From assembly GCA_017634975.1 (NCBI GenBank), contig JAGBMJ010000062.1, positions 62,001 to 126,000 on the forward strand: a stretch of DNA of 64,000 bases, given 5' to 3'. The notes under the pieces were generated by a model. It was not told where the DNA came from. It ran no database searches and saw only the letters and a list, made by a program, of their open reading frames with translations. The position numbers were made by a program, and so were the translations under genes. This DNA is from Lachnospiraceae bacterium (GTDB lineage Bacteria; Bacillota; Clostridia; Lachnospirales; Lachnospiraceae). Shown here in pieces: positions 51,889 through 60,595 of this stretch (positions are counted from its first letter, which is position 1; the number at the start of each line of letters is the position of its first letter).

Positions 51889-53646
51889 ATGAAGAAAAGG
51901 AATTTTGCAGTTGCATTACTGATGTGCATCACGCTGGCAGGCTGTGGAAATGCAGCGCCGTCAAGAGGAATGCTGGCAGCCAATGTGCTTAGCGGAGAGG
52001 CGACACCGACACCTACACCGGCAAGGCAGTACAGCCAACGTGAGATTGATGCCCGGATCAAGGAAGTGGGCGAGCGTTATGATGGTCTGTATTCCTATGA
52101 TTACGATTACTCGAATGGTGGGATGATGTTTTCGGCTGCGGTGTGCACAGAGGAGTGTGATGCGGAAGCGGTATCCGGAGGAGCAACGCAGTCTGTGTCA
52201 AACGGTAATACCGGCTATATCGGAGTTACGCAGGATGTGGACTGGAATACCGAGAATTACAATGCGGTCAAAGAATCCGGTTTTGTTTCCGTAAATACCC
52301 AGCCGTTCTCGACCTTCGGTGCGGATGTGGATACTGCAGTATATTCCAACTTCCGCCGCAGCGTATATGAGAACGACGGCTTCGGGATCAGCGGTGATGC
52401 GATCCGTATCGAGGAAATGGTCAATTACTTTAACTATGACTATGCAAAGCCGGCGGATGGAGAAAAGTTCGGTGTAGTAACAGATCTGGCACCGTGTCCG
52501 TGGAATGATGATACCCTGCTGCTCCGTGTGGGTGTGAGAGCGGAAGAGATCGCACCGGAAAAGGGCAGCAATATCGTCTTTCTGATCGATACCTCCGGTT
52601 CGATGTTTGATAACAATAAGCTGCCGCTGGCGCAGGAAGCCTTCAAAACCCTGCAGGCGCAGCTGACGCAGAATGACACCGTATCGATCGTTACCTATGC
52701 CGGCAGCAGTGAAGTGGCACTGGAAGGTGCGCGCGGTGATGAGCATCAGAAGATCGTGGATGCGATCGATGAACTGGAAGCATATGGCTCGACCAATGGA
52801 GAAGGCGGCATCAAAAAAGCTTATGAGATTGCAGAGAAATACTTTATTGAGGGCGGCAATAACCGCGTGATCCTGGCAACCGACGGGGATCTGAATGTAG
52901 GTGTTTCTTCCGAAGCAGGTCTGATCGAGCTGGTCGAAGAAGAACGGGAGACCGGTGTGTTCCTGTCCTGCCTGGGCTTCGGCAGCGGCAACTATCAGGA
53001 TGACAAGATGGAAGCACTGGCAGATCATGGAAACGGCAACTATGCATTTGTGGACTGCACTGCAGAGGCAGAGCGTGTATTAAAAGATGAGATGTGGTCC
53101 ACCCTATTTACCGTAGCAAAGGATGTGAAGTTCCAGGTGGAGTTTAATCCCGCACAGGTGAAGGGCTATCGTCTGGTCGGATATGAAAACCGCAAGATGG
53201 CAGCGGAAGACTTTGCAGATGATACGAAGGACGGCGGTGAAGTCGGCTCGGATCAGTGTGTGACCGTATTGTACGAAGTGGTATTGAACGATTCGGCATT
53301 TGAGATCCCGGGTGTGGATTCCCGTTACGGTAATGATGCAGCCGGTGCAGCCGACAGTGATGAACTGCTGGCAGTCAATATCCGCTACAAGGAGCCGGAC
53401 AGTAATACCAGTGAACTGCGGACATATCCGGTGACCAAAGATATGATCAGCGATACGATGGATGATGATACTTCCTGGGCAGCCGGTGTGGCACAGTTCG
53501 GAATGCTTTTGAGAGAATCCGAATTTGCCGGTACTTCCACCTACGAAGATATCATTGACCGCCTGAAACAGGACCCGAAAGTGATGACGGATGACTTCCG
53601 CGCAGAGTTCTTATACATTGCGGAAAAAGTGGCTCAGGATAACTAA
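51889..53646 (+). CDS. VWA-domain lipoprotein (YfbK-like)
   Basis: A 585-residue surface lipoprotein; lipobox TLAGCGN after MKKRNFAVALLMCI. A Thr/Pro/Ala spacer is followed by the N-terminal domain of the VWA/DUF3520 family (VNTQPFSTFGADVDTAVYSNFRR, IRIEEMVNYFNYDY). The von Willebrand A domain comes next, with the metal site DTSGS in IVFLIDTSGSMFDNNKLPLA. VILATDGDLNVGVSSEAG follows. A beta-rich C-terminal domain ends in DFRAEFLYIAEKVA. Such proteins probably bind other proteins in a metal-dependent way; the partner is unknown. GGGAGGATACGG precedes the ATG. Confidence 0.9.
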   Translation: MKKRNFAVALLMCITLAGCGNAAPSRGMLAANVLSGEATPTPTPARQYSQREIDARIKEVGERYDGLYSYDYDYSNGGMMFSAAVCTEECDAEAVSGGATQSVSNGNTGYIGVTQDVDWNTENYNAVKESGFVSVNTQPFSTFGADVDTAVYSNFRRSVYENDGFGISGDAIRIEEMVNYFNYDYAKPADGEKFGVVTDLAPCPWNDDTLLLRVGVRAEEIAPEKGSNIVFLIDTSGSMFDNNKLPLAQEAFKTLQAQLTQNDTVSIVTYAGSSEVALEGARGDEHQKIVDAIDELEAYGSTNGEGGIKKAYEIAEKYFIEGGNNRVILATDGDLNVGVSSEAGLIELVEEERETGVFLSCLGFGSGNYQDDKMEALADHGNGNYAFVDCTAEAERVLKDEMWSTLFTVAKDVKFQVEFNPAQVKGYRLVGYENRKMAAEDFADDTKDGGEVGSDQCVTVLYEVVLNDSAFEIPGVDSRYGNDAAGAADSDELLAVNIRYKEPDSNTSELRTYPVTKDMISDTMDDDTSWAAGVAQFGMLLRESEFAGTSTYEDIIDRLKQDPKVMTDDFRAEFLYIAEKVAQDN

Positions 53647-53667
53647 TCGAAGCCGAAAATTAAAAAA

Positions 53668-53697
53668 GGCCTTCCCCGAAAAGGGAAGGTCATTTTG
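53668..53697. terminator. Bidirectional terminator between VWA and TIR genes
   Basis: GGCCTTCCC/GGGAAGGTC stem with CGAAAA loop, A-run on one side and CATTTT on the other, serving two convergent genes. Confidence 0.7.
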
Positions 53698-53707
53698 GTT
53701 TATAACC

Positions 53708-56700
53708 TTAGTTGATATTGTATTCTACCTTTTCTGCGTTACTCAGCTCTGCGCCCGGGAACTGGCGCTCGGTCTCTTCGATGAGCATCTCGTAATCTTT
53801 GTAACCTATGCGGTACACGTTGCCGTCTATATATTGGATAAAGCGGTTCGTATCTTTGATATAAGCAACACAGTCCGGCACCTGGGCACAGAGGCCGTAA
53901 TTCTCCGTATCGATCAGATACAGGCTGTAGCCGGTGAGCAAAGCAAGCTTGCCATCCGCTTCATCCGGAAGAAGGAGTTTGATATAAGAATCCGTGTAAA
54001 AAGAGTTTATGTACTCCTGTTTCTTCAGATCCCAGATACGGAATATAAAATCATTTCCATGGAGAAACAGATAGTGGCTGTCTTCCGAAAAACGGAGCAG
54101 AGTCCCGGAAGTCATATGCATCGGCAGACCGCCGCTGATCTCCTCTGTCTGTGTATCCAGGATCCAAACTTTTTGATCCTTGCAGTGCATCGCGATATAC
54201 CGTCCGTCGGGAGACCGGCTCAGATATTCCATACCGAAATAATCCGAAACTTCCTGCAGCCGTTCATCTTCAAAAACGTGTTTTTCTCCGGTAGACAGGT
54301 TTGCAACATACAGGTTTTGGTCTTTTTCGGAAATACACAGAGTATTGCCGTCCTCGGAAGGGATCGCCGATCCGACAGGTGTTTCCGTCGCCGTCTGATA
54401 AATACAGCTTCTGTTTTTCAGATCCACAACATAGAGATTGACTCCATTCCATAAAGTGCAATAGTATCCGTTTCTCGAAACCTGTATTTTTGAGATCGAG
54501 GAGTCATCGATTCCCAGATCGGTGAGGGGCAGTGTTTCATCCGTTCCGGCAATCGGGTCGACAAAGCGGAGCGCGTCACGGCAGGCAATGATAAAGGTGT
54601 TTTCGCAGAATGTTGTCTTCATCGGATATCTGCCGTCATTGTCCGATTGAAAGATCTGATTGCCATCGGGATCATAATACTGGTACGCGATATCAGTGCC
54701 GATACCGGACAGGACATAGTAATTGCTGCCCGGTGCTGTTCCTGCCGTAAGCAGCTGCGGCTCGGTCGCCGGAAGTGTTTCCAGATCCGGAGCCTTCTGA
54801 TAATCCAGAACAAAGAGGTTTTTACCAAAGTTTTCACGGGCGATGAAGGCATGATCGACCGCTATGAGATCTACCATACTCTGTATATGTTTGTTGTCGC
54901 TGTCATCATAGAGACGGCCGATCTCCGGATTGAAAAGATAAACATCTCCGTTCGTACATGCAATATAACCGGTAGCAGCATTTTTGCCGAGCATCATCGA
55001 AATGGCATCCGTCGGAAGCGCCATCTCTGCGATGATGCTGCCGTCTGCTTCATCAAAGGAAATTGCTTTGTCTTCTGCCGTTACGACGATGCTGGTCCGT
55101 TCTCCGTCATCTACCGGATACGTATGAGACCGGATCAGTATATGGTAATTGCTCAGATTGAAAATGTCCGGATCTACCGTTTTGGACCACAGTTTTGTTC
55201 CGTCCGGGGCAAAGAGATCAAGCGTGATCGATCTCATATCTTTGGCTATGGAATAGTCATCCGGGCAGGAGAGCGCTGCGATATTTCCGTTATTGGTAAA
55301 GCAAAAATGGATCAGATGAGAATCGGATAATACGATATTCTGATGGTTACCGGTGTCGCTCTGCAGGATCGTAGCAGTAACCGGGATACCCGTTTCGTTA
55401 TCATGTCCGACCACAAACAGTCCGGCATCTGCATTGTAGAGGCTTTCACCGATAAAAGCTCCGGACGAAATATCATCACATTTGGAAACGATAGTGCCAT
55501 CGTGTAGATCCAGTGTCCAGACCGTGCCGGTATCTAAGAGAAAGGCCAGTTTTCGTTCCGTATCGATTGCGCCGCCGATCAGACTGGTGCTTCCGGGGGT
55601 ATCGATACTGTACTTCAGCTGTCCGGATCCGTCATAGGCATAAAAATGCCTGGAGGTCATAATGTAGATGTTGTCTTCATCTGCATCCGCGAGCTGCACC
55701 TTATCATAGTAATTGTCACTGATCATGGGAGGGATGCAAAGGATCTCTTCCCAGGAAGCAGTATCCCAGATATGTACATTGCTGCCGTCATCCAGAGAGA
55801 TCAGACGGCTGCCGTTTCGGTTTTTCCTATACGCTGATACCGGAAGGTCATGCTCCAGATTTTTGTAGAATGATCGGTTCTGACCGTTATCATAAACATG
55901 CAGGGCACTGCTTAAGGCATATTCGGCTTCGGCTACGTAGGGACGGTAATCACCGGGCGAAGGGAGCCCTGCACAGGCTACCAGAGCCGCCTGTTTGCGA
56001 TAGCCGTCTGACAGCAGGTTCATTGCCGAAGATGCATAAAAGCGTGACTGGTTGATCTGCCGGTCACGGTTTTCCTGCATGTAATCAATTGCGAGCTTTG
56101 AATTTTCGCTGGTCAGGGATCGCTGCTGCTGGTTCATCTCTTCCATTTCCCGTGCTACGGAAGCATTGTAGATACCGAAAGCCGTACCGGCTCCGCCGAT
56201 GAGCAGAGCGGAGGTGGTTACATAAGCGATCGCTTTATGCACGAGCCGTTCGCGATGACGCTGTCTCAGATCATCGAAGGAACAGCCGATCAGCGGGGCA
56301 GCCAGACGCAAAAGTTCTGTTTTAAACTTTCGGTTGCGTTCCTTTCGGGAGGCACCACGGATATCTGCCGCCAAAGGTTCTATAGGGCTGCCATTTTCGT
56401 CAGAAAGGAGCATCGGAGGAAAGCTGTCGTCCGGTTCGCCGTCGATCAGGATCGCCAGAATATGGGAATGATCATGCAGTGAGATGAAAGTTTCGATCTC
56501 CTTCTGCACCCATTCGGATCCTGGAGTTTCCGGTGAACATACGACGATCAGAAATTCGGATTCTTCCAGAGCGGCATTAATCTCTTCGGTCAGATTGCTG
56601 CCGATGGGAAGTTCTTCCTGATCACGGAAGACACGGCGGATCTTCTTTTTGCCGGTCTTTTTCTGCACGGCGGCAGGAATGGAAAACGTCTCCAGTCCGC

Positions 56701-56770
56701 GGTGGAGCTTCTTTGCGATCTCCATATCCAGCGGCGCATGCCGGTAGCTGATAAAAGCATCGTATTTCAT
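53708..56770 (-). CDS. TIR-domain protein with membrane segment and beta-propeller
   Basis: A 1020-residue protein. Residues 1-150 are a TIR domain: YDAFISYRHAPLDMEIAKKLHRGLE, RDQEELPIGSNLTEEINAALEESEFLIVVCSP, and SEWVQKEIE, where Glu91 (or Glu86) would be the NADase catalytic residue. One transmembrane segment spans about 179-200, then a coiled coil. From about 250 onward there are WD40/quinoprotein-like repeats (DDGSNVHIWDTASWEEIL, NDFIFRIWDLKKQEYINSF), probably outside the cell. Bacterial TIR domains often deplete NAD in defence or signalling; which applies here is not shown. It has its own promoter with an overlapping inverted repeat. Confidence 0.85.
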   Translation of the reverse strand: MKYDAFISYRHAPLDMEIAKKLHRGLETFSIPAAVQKKTGKKKIRRVFRDQEELPIGSNLTEEINAALEESEFLIVVCSPETPGSEWVQKEIETFISLHDHSHILAILIDGEPDDSFPPMLLSDENGSPIEPLAADIRGASRKERNRKFKTELLRLAAPLIGCSFDDLRQRHRERLVHKAIAYVTTSALLIGGAGTAFGIYNASVAREMEEMNQQQRSLTSENSKLAIDYMQENRDRQINQSRFYASSAMNLLSDGYRKQAALVACAGLPSPGDYRPYVAEAEYALSSALHVYDNGQNRSFYKNLEHDLPVSAYRKNRNGSRLISLDDGSNVHIWDTASWEEILCIPPMISDNYYDKVQLADADEDNIYIMTSRHFYAYDGSGQLKYSIDTPGSTSLIGGAIDTERKLAFLLDTGTVWTLDLHDGTIVSKCDDISSGAFIGESLYNADAGLFVVGHDNETGIPVTATILQSDTGNHQNIVLSDSHLIHFCFTNNGNIAALSCPDDYSIAKDMRSITLDLFAPDGTKLWSKTVDPDIFNLSNYHILIRSHTYPVDDGERTSIVVTAEDKAISFDEADGSIIAEMALPTDAISMMLGKNAATGYIACTNGDVYLFNPEIGRLYDDSDNKHIQSMVDLIAVDHAFIARENFGKNLFVLDYQKAPDLETLPATEPQLLTAGTAPGSNYYVLSGIGTDIAYQYYDPDGNQIFQSDNDGRYPMKTTFCENTFIIACRDALRFVDPIAGTDETLPLTDLGIDDSSISKIQVSRNGYYCTLWNGVNLYVVDLKNRSCIYQTATETPVGSAIPSEDGNTLCISEKDQNLYVANLSTGEKHVFEDERLQEVSDYFGMEYLSRSPDGRYIAMHCKDQKVWILDTQTEEISGGLPMHMTSGTLLRFSEDSHYLFLHGNDFIFRIWDLKKQEYINSFYTDSYIKLLLPDEADGKLALLTGYSLYLIDTENYGLCAQVPDCVAYIKDTNRFIQYIDGNVYRIGYKDYEMLIEETERQFPGAELSNAEKVEYNIN

Positions 56771-56849
56771 AAGTCTGTCCTCGGTATTGGCGTGCCTCCT
56801 GTACGTGGCAGGAATGTTTATACAGAATTCATTTTGTTACTGGTTTATG

Positions 56850-56880
56850 CTCAATAATGGAAATGATTTCCATTATTGAG
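56850..56880. promoter_or_regulatory. Perfect inverted repeat overlapping the TIR promoter
   Basis: CTCAATAATGGAAA and its exact complement flank TGA. The right arm overlaps the minus-strand -10 box, so a bound repressor would block transcription. No T-run follows, so it is not a terminator. Confidence 0.65.
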
Positions 56881-56907
56881 TATAACAAATAATGCCGCAG
56901 ATTTCAA
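56879..56907 (-). promoter_or_regulatory. Promoter of the TIR gene
   Basis: On the minus strand TTGAAA, 17 bases, TATACT. The leader is about 100 bases. Confidence 0.6.
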
Positions 56908-56911
56908 AAAA

Positions 56912-56938
56912 AACCACAAGGTCCGTCCCCATGGTTCT
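56912..56938. repeat. Degenerate half-copy of the GGGGACGGTTCT element
   Basis: ACCACAAGGTCCGTCCCCATGGTTCT equals the right arm of the palindromes at 11449 and 32340 with a few changes. Confidence 0.65.
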
Positions 56939-56957
56939 GAATTTTTAAAAAAAGATG

Positions 56958-57043
56958 TTGACATACTACGACAGGCGTGGTATAAAGATACTACGACAGG
57001 CATAGTACGACAGACGTTGCAATGATAGACGTACTACGACAGA
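56958..57043 (+). promoter_or_regulatory. Promoter and PadR operator array
   Basis: TTGACA, 17 bases, TATAAA (56958-56986). The spacer is itself a TACTACGACAGG repeat. Further copies start at 56989 (TACTACGACAGG), 57003 (TAGTACGACAGA) and 57032 (TACTACGACAGA). TACTA...TAGTA half-sites form palindromes. The position across spacer and transcript start fits autorepression by the PadR protein encoded next. Confidence 0.7.
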
Positions 57044-57080
57044 TGAATATAAAAGAAGACAAAGGAGGTGAGCAGGAGCT

Positions 57081-57425
57081 ATGGTAGAGATCAGCAGTGA
57101 TGTGATCCGCGGTTACAATGATACGATGATATTGTATATCCTGCGGAAAGCGCCGTCCTACGGTTATGAGATCTCCAAGCAGATCAAACAGCTGAGCGAC
57201 GGGAAGTATATTATCAAAGAAACAACACTGTATTCCGCATTTACGCGAATGGAAAAGAACGGCTACATTGAGTCGTTCACGGCAGCCCCGGAAGCGGATG
57301 GCGGCGGAAAACGCCGGACGTATTACCGGATCACGGGAATGGGACAGCAATACTACAAAGAAAAATGTGAGGAATGGAATCTGACGAAAGAAGTGGTGGA
57401 ACACTTTATTTCTGTAGAGGACTGA
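57081..57425 (+). CDS. PadR-family transcriptional regulator
   Basis: A 114-residue winged-helix repressor. Family marks are DTMILYILRKAPSYGYEISKQIKQLSDGKYIIKETTLYSAFTRMEKNGYIES and the wing GGGKRRTYYRITGMGQQYYKEK, followed by the dimerisation helix. AAAGGAGGTGAG precedes the ATG. Such proteins usually repress their own operon and respond to lipophilic or antimicrobial compounds. It is first of a three-gene operon with a HAAS-domain membrane protein and a DUF4097 protein, a common envelope-stress arrangement in Bacillota. Confidence 0.93.
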   Translation: MVEISSDVIRGYNDTMILYILRKAPSYGYEISKQIKQLSDGKYIIKETTLYSAFTRMEKNGYIESFTAAPEADGGGKRRTYYRITGMGQQYYKEKCEEWNLTKEVVEHFISVED

Positions 57426-57441
57426 TAGGGAGGAAACCTGA

Positions 57442-58434
57442 ATGGAAACGATCAAAAACTATCTGGAAGCGATGTTCGCAAATCTTCCGCGTACACCGGA
57501 AGTGATCAAGGCGAAAGATGAGCTGTGGCAGATGATGGAAGACAAATACAATGAGTTGCGTGCGGAAGGCCGCAGCGAGAATGAAGCAGTAGGCATCGTG
57601 ATCTCGGAATTCGGCAATCTGGATGAGCTGGCAGAAACACTCGGTCTGGAGAAAGCCGTTGAGGAAAGCCACGAACTGATGGAACTGGAACCGCGCAGAC
57701 AGCTCTGTATGGATGAGGTGCGGGATTTCCTGCACGCTCAGATGGCAAGAGGAAGTATGACCGGTATCGGCGTGATGTTCTGCATCACCTGCCCGATCTG
57801 GGCGATCCTGCTGGGCGATACGTTCTTGGAAGGCATCGGAGTGCTTCTTTTGCTGGCCCAGATCGCACTTGCAGTCGGGATGTTCGTATTTGCGGCAAAC
57901 CGTCACGCCAGATGGAAGTACATCTATAAGGAACCATGCAGCGTCGATTATGCCACTGCAGAATATGTGGCTTCCGAAAAGGAACGATACAATCCGGGGC
58001 TGAGGGGCCAGAGAACGATGGGAATCCTGCTGTGCGCACTCTGCTGGGTACCGGCAATGTTGTTTGATACCATCGGACTTACCAGGCTGCCGGTCATGGA
58101 CAATATCGTAGCGGTGATGCTTCTGCTTATGGTAGGCGTTGGTGTGTTCTTTATCGTCAACAGCAGCATCGTGAGGGACAGCTTTGAAAAGATCCTGAAG
58201 CTGAACGATGAAAAGACGATGAGCAGTCAGTTTGTGGAAGCGCAGAAAGTGCTCTATGAAAATCCCCGTCTCAACAATCTGATGAGTGTGTACTGGCCGA
58301 CGATCACATGCATCTACTTAAGCTACAGCTTCCTGACCTTTAACTGGGGCAGCAGCTGGCTGATCTGGCCGATCGCGGGGATCGTGCACTCGGTGATCAG
58401 GAAGAATATGGGAAGCAATGGAAAGCAGGCGTAA
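57442..58434 (+). CDS. HAAS/permease-prefix-domain membrane protein
   Basis: A 330-residue protein. The N-terminal helical HAAS domain (about 1-75) has RTPEVIKAKDELWQMMEDKYNELRAEGRSENEAVGIVISEFGNLDELAETLG, the pattern regularly found beside PadR genes and thought to touch PadR. The rest has four predicted membrane segments with a cytoplasmic loop of about 60 residues. It starts 17 bases after the PadR stop with GGGAGGAAA. The exact role is unknown, but co-occurrence suggests control of membrane homeostasis. Confidence 0.85.
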   Translation: METIKNYLEAMFANLPRTPEVIKAKDELWQMMEDKYNELRAEGRSENEAVGIVISEFGNLDELAETLGLEKAVEESHELMELEPRRQLCMDEVRDFLHAQMARGSMTGIGVMFCITCPIWAILLGDTFLEGIGVLLLLAQIALAVGMFVFAANRHARWKYIYKEPCSVDYATAEYVASEKERYNPGLRGQRTMGILLCALCWVPAMLFDTIGLTRLPVMDNIVAVMLLLMVGVGVFFIVNSSIVRDSFEKILKLNDEKTMSSQFVEAQKVLYENPRLNNLMSVYWPTITCIYLSYSFLTFNWGSSWLIWPIAGIVHSVIRKNMGSNGKQA

Positions 58435-58452
58435 CGATAGGAGGATATCGTA

Positions 58453-59340
58453 ATGAAAGAAAAGAGTTTTAACAGAGGAGCATATATGGCGGTGATCACC
58501 GTGATCACAGTCTGCAGCATTATTCTGGGATCACTGATCCATCTGGGCGGGCTGTTCTGGAGGATTCCGGGGGTATTCGGTTTCGGAAGCCATGTCGGTG
58601 AGGGTACGATCAGCGGTGTCGATTCGATCGGTACCTTTGCTGCTGCAAAGATCGAAATGGATGCCGGCACTCTGACGATCGTGAAGGGCAGCGAATACAA
58701 GCTGGAGTTTGACGGATACCCGCAGGGGAAAGAGCCGCATTGGGAAATGAAGGGTGATACCCTGGTGCTGACACAGAAAATGGGAAAAGGTCTGAATCTG
58801 AAGACCATGGGGAACTTAAATTGCAGCGTAACCCTGACGATCCCGGAGAATGCAAACCCGGATATGGATATCAGACTGGCTATGGGCAGCGCAGACATCA
58901 GTGATCTGGCGTTTGGTACGATGAGCCTGGATCTGGATATGGGATCCTGCCAGCTCTCCGATTGCAGCATGAGCGGATGCATCGTAGATGCCGATATGGG
59001 ATCCTGCACCTTTACGGACTGTTCGATGCTGGGCTGCAATATGGATGCGGATATGGGTGAGATCACACTGAAAAGCTGCAGCTTTACCGATGGTACGTTT
59101 GATGCGGATATGGGCAACATCAAATTGACGGATGCAGCATTTACTTCGGCGGACTGCAAATCGGATATGGGAAATGTTGAGGTATCCGGCAGTTTTTCCG
59201 ATCTGAAGGCAGAGTGCTCTATGGGTACGGTAAAGGTAACAACGGATGCGGGAAGCGAAAATGCTTCCATGGATCTGAAAACGGATATGGGCAAGGTCAC
59301 TGTGAATGGTGAGAACCGTGGCAGTGAATATAAAAAATAA
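58453..59340 (+). CDS. DUF4097-type membrane-anchored repeat protein
   Basis: A 295-residue protein with one N-terminal membrane segment (MAVITVITVCSIILGSLIHLG) and a long external beta-helix-like part. From about residue 140 a unit with DMG spaced every 18-22 residues repeats about eight times (LDMGSCQLSDCSMSGCIV, ADMGSCTFTDCSMLGCNM, ADMGEITLKSCSF). These are DUF4097 turns, forming a right-handed beta solenoid. Several cysteines at equal spacing could stack. It is last gene of the PadR operon, with GGAGGATATC before the ATG and a terminator behind. Confidence 0.85.
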   Translation: MKEKSFNRGAYMAVITVITVCSIILGSLIHLGGLFWRIPGVFGFGSHVGEGTISGVDSIGTFAAAKIEMDAGTLTIVKGSEYKLEFDGYPQGKEPHWEMKGDTLVLTQKMGKGLNLKTMGNLNCSVTLTIPENANPDMDIRLAMGSADISDLAFGTMSLDLDMGSCQLSDCSMSGCIVDADMGSCTFTDCSMLGCNMDADMGEITLKSCSFTDGTFDADMGNIKLTDAAFTSADCKSDMGNVEVSGSFSDLKAECSMGTVKVTTDAGSENASMDLKTDMGKVTVNGENRGSEYKK

Positions 59341-59362
59341 AAGCTGATCGTTTCCACTTGCC

Positions 59363-59414
59363 AAAGTCTTCCGAGTCTAGTAAAATTAGGCGTTAGGAAG
59401 ACTTTTTTATTTTT
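59363..59414 (+). terminator. Terminator of the PadR operon
   Basis: AAAGTCTTCC/GGAAGACTTT perfect 10-bp stem with a 23-base loop, then TTTATTTTT. Confidence 0.75.
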
Positions 59415-59499
59415 ATAGGAATGTTCGTGATTCTTATAAAAAAGCGCTTCGGGGGAAGCATAGCTTTTTACATTATTTCGGAAATGAAGGAGATTGATC

Positions 59500-60465
59500 A
59501 TGGCAGAACAGAAAAAACCCTTGGTAACAAACATTTGGACAGCGGATCCTTCCGCACACGTATTCAACGACAAGATCTACATCTATCCGTCCCATGACCT
59601 GGCACATGATGGTGAAGATAATGATAACGGCGATGAGTATATGATGGAAGACTATCACATCCTTTCACTGGACAACCTTGACGCGGAGTGCGTGGATAAC
59701 GGCGAGGCACTGCATATGAAGGATGTGCCCTGGGTGAGCAAGCAGATGTGGGCACCGGACTGTGCGTTCAAGGATGGCAAGTATTATCTGTATTTTCCGG
59801 CACGCGATAAGGACGGCATCTTCCATATCGGTGTGGCAGTAAGCGATAAGCCGGAAGGCCCGTTCAAGGCAGAAGATGACTATATTCCGGGCTCCTACAG
59901 CATCGATCCGGCAGTCCTGGTAGACGATGACGGAAGAGCATATCTCTACAACGGCGGTCTGTGGGGCGGTCAGCTGGAGAAATGGAAGACCGGCAAGTTT
60001 GATCCGGAAGGCGGCGAAAATGCAAAGGATGAGCCGGAGGTGCGTCCTCTGGTAGCAGAGCTTGCGGATAATATGAAGGAGTTCAAGGGCGAGTATCAGC
60101 ACATCGTGATCCTGGATGAGAACGGCGAGGAGATCAAGGCCGGCGATGAGGATCGCAGATACTTCGAAGGACCGTGGATGCATAAATACAATGGAAAGTA
60201 CTACTTCTCCTATTCCACCGGTACCACCCATTATCTGGTATACGCAACCGGTGACAGCCCGATGGGACCGTTCACATACCAGGGACGTATCCTGGAGCCG
60301 GTCATTGGCTGGACCACACATCACTCCATCGTGGAGTATCACGGCAAGTGGTATCTGTTCTATCATGACTGCGAGCTGTCCGGCGGTATCAACCACAGAC
60401 GTACCGTGAAGTTTATGGAACTGAAGTATGATGAGAACGGCAAGATCATCACGATGACACCGTAA
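59500..60465 (+). CDS. GH43 glycosidase (xylosidase/arabinofuranosidase type)
   Basis: A 321-residue cytosolic GH43 enzyme. The triad is base Asp16 in WTADPSAHVF, modulator Asp136 in SIDPAVL, and acid Glu223 in RRYFEGPWM. QMWAPDCAFKDGKYYLYFPARDKDG and GWTTHHSIVEYHGKWYLFYHDCELSGG, carrying the conserved His, are typical. It probably cleaves short xylo- or arabinoxylo-oligosaccharides; sequence alone does not separate these. GAAGGAG precedes the ATG at 59500. A weak cre-like AAAAAGCGCTTCGG lies about 50 bases upstream. Followed by a strong terminator. Confidence 0.88.
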   Translation: MAEQKKPLVTNIWTADPSAHVFNDKIYIYPSHDLAHDGEDNDNGDEYMMEDYHILSLDNLDAECVDNGEALHMKDVPWVSKQMWAPDCAFKDGKYYLYFPARDKDGIFHIGVAVSDKPEGPFKAEDDYIPGSYSIDPAVLVDDDGRAYLYNGGLWGGQLEKWKTGKFDPEGGENAKDEPEVRPLVAELADNMKEFKGEYQHIVILDENGEEIKAGDEDRRYFEGPWMHKYNGKYYFSYSTGTTHYLVYATGDSPMGPFTYQGRILEPVIGWTTHHSIVEYHGKWYLFYHDCELSGGINHRRTVKFMELKYDENGKIITMTP

Positions 60466-60487
60466 TCTTATATCTGCGAAGTTTATA

Positions 60488-60530
60488 CTGCCCGGGATCA
60501 TGAACGGTTCCCGGGCAGTTTTTTCTTTTC
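60488..60530 (+). terminator. Terminator after GH43
   Basis: CTGCCCGGGA/TCCCGGGCAG stem, 11-base loop, TTTTTTCTTTT. Confidence 0.9.
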
Positions 60531-60555
60531 AAGAGTTCGGAAGCCGTGTTATAAT
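60527..60555 (+). promoter_or_regulatory. Promoter of the alpha/beta hydrolase gene
   Basis: TTTCAA, 17 bases, TATAAT, about 40 bases before the ATG; it abuts the preceding terminator. Confidence 0.55.
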
Positions 60556-60595
60556 CGTTTTACACGAATTAAGTTTACCCGGAGACGAATAAGTA

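Noticed and set aside
53591-55330. Long plus-strand frames opposite the TIR protein
   Set aside because: They are antisense shadows without ribosome sites; the minus-strand frame has domains throughout.
56964-57043. TACTACGACAG repeats as a small CRISPR array
   Set aside because: Units are 12 bases with unequal 2-17-base gaps and lie on a promoter; no cas genes are present.
59445-59462. AAAAAGCGCTTCGG as a second cre site
   Set aside because: It fits only the core of the consensus and lacks the outer TG and CA; mentioned only as weak.
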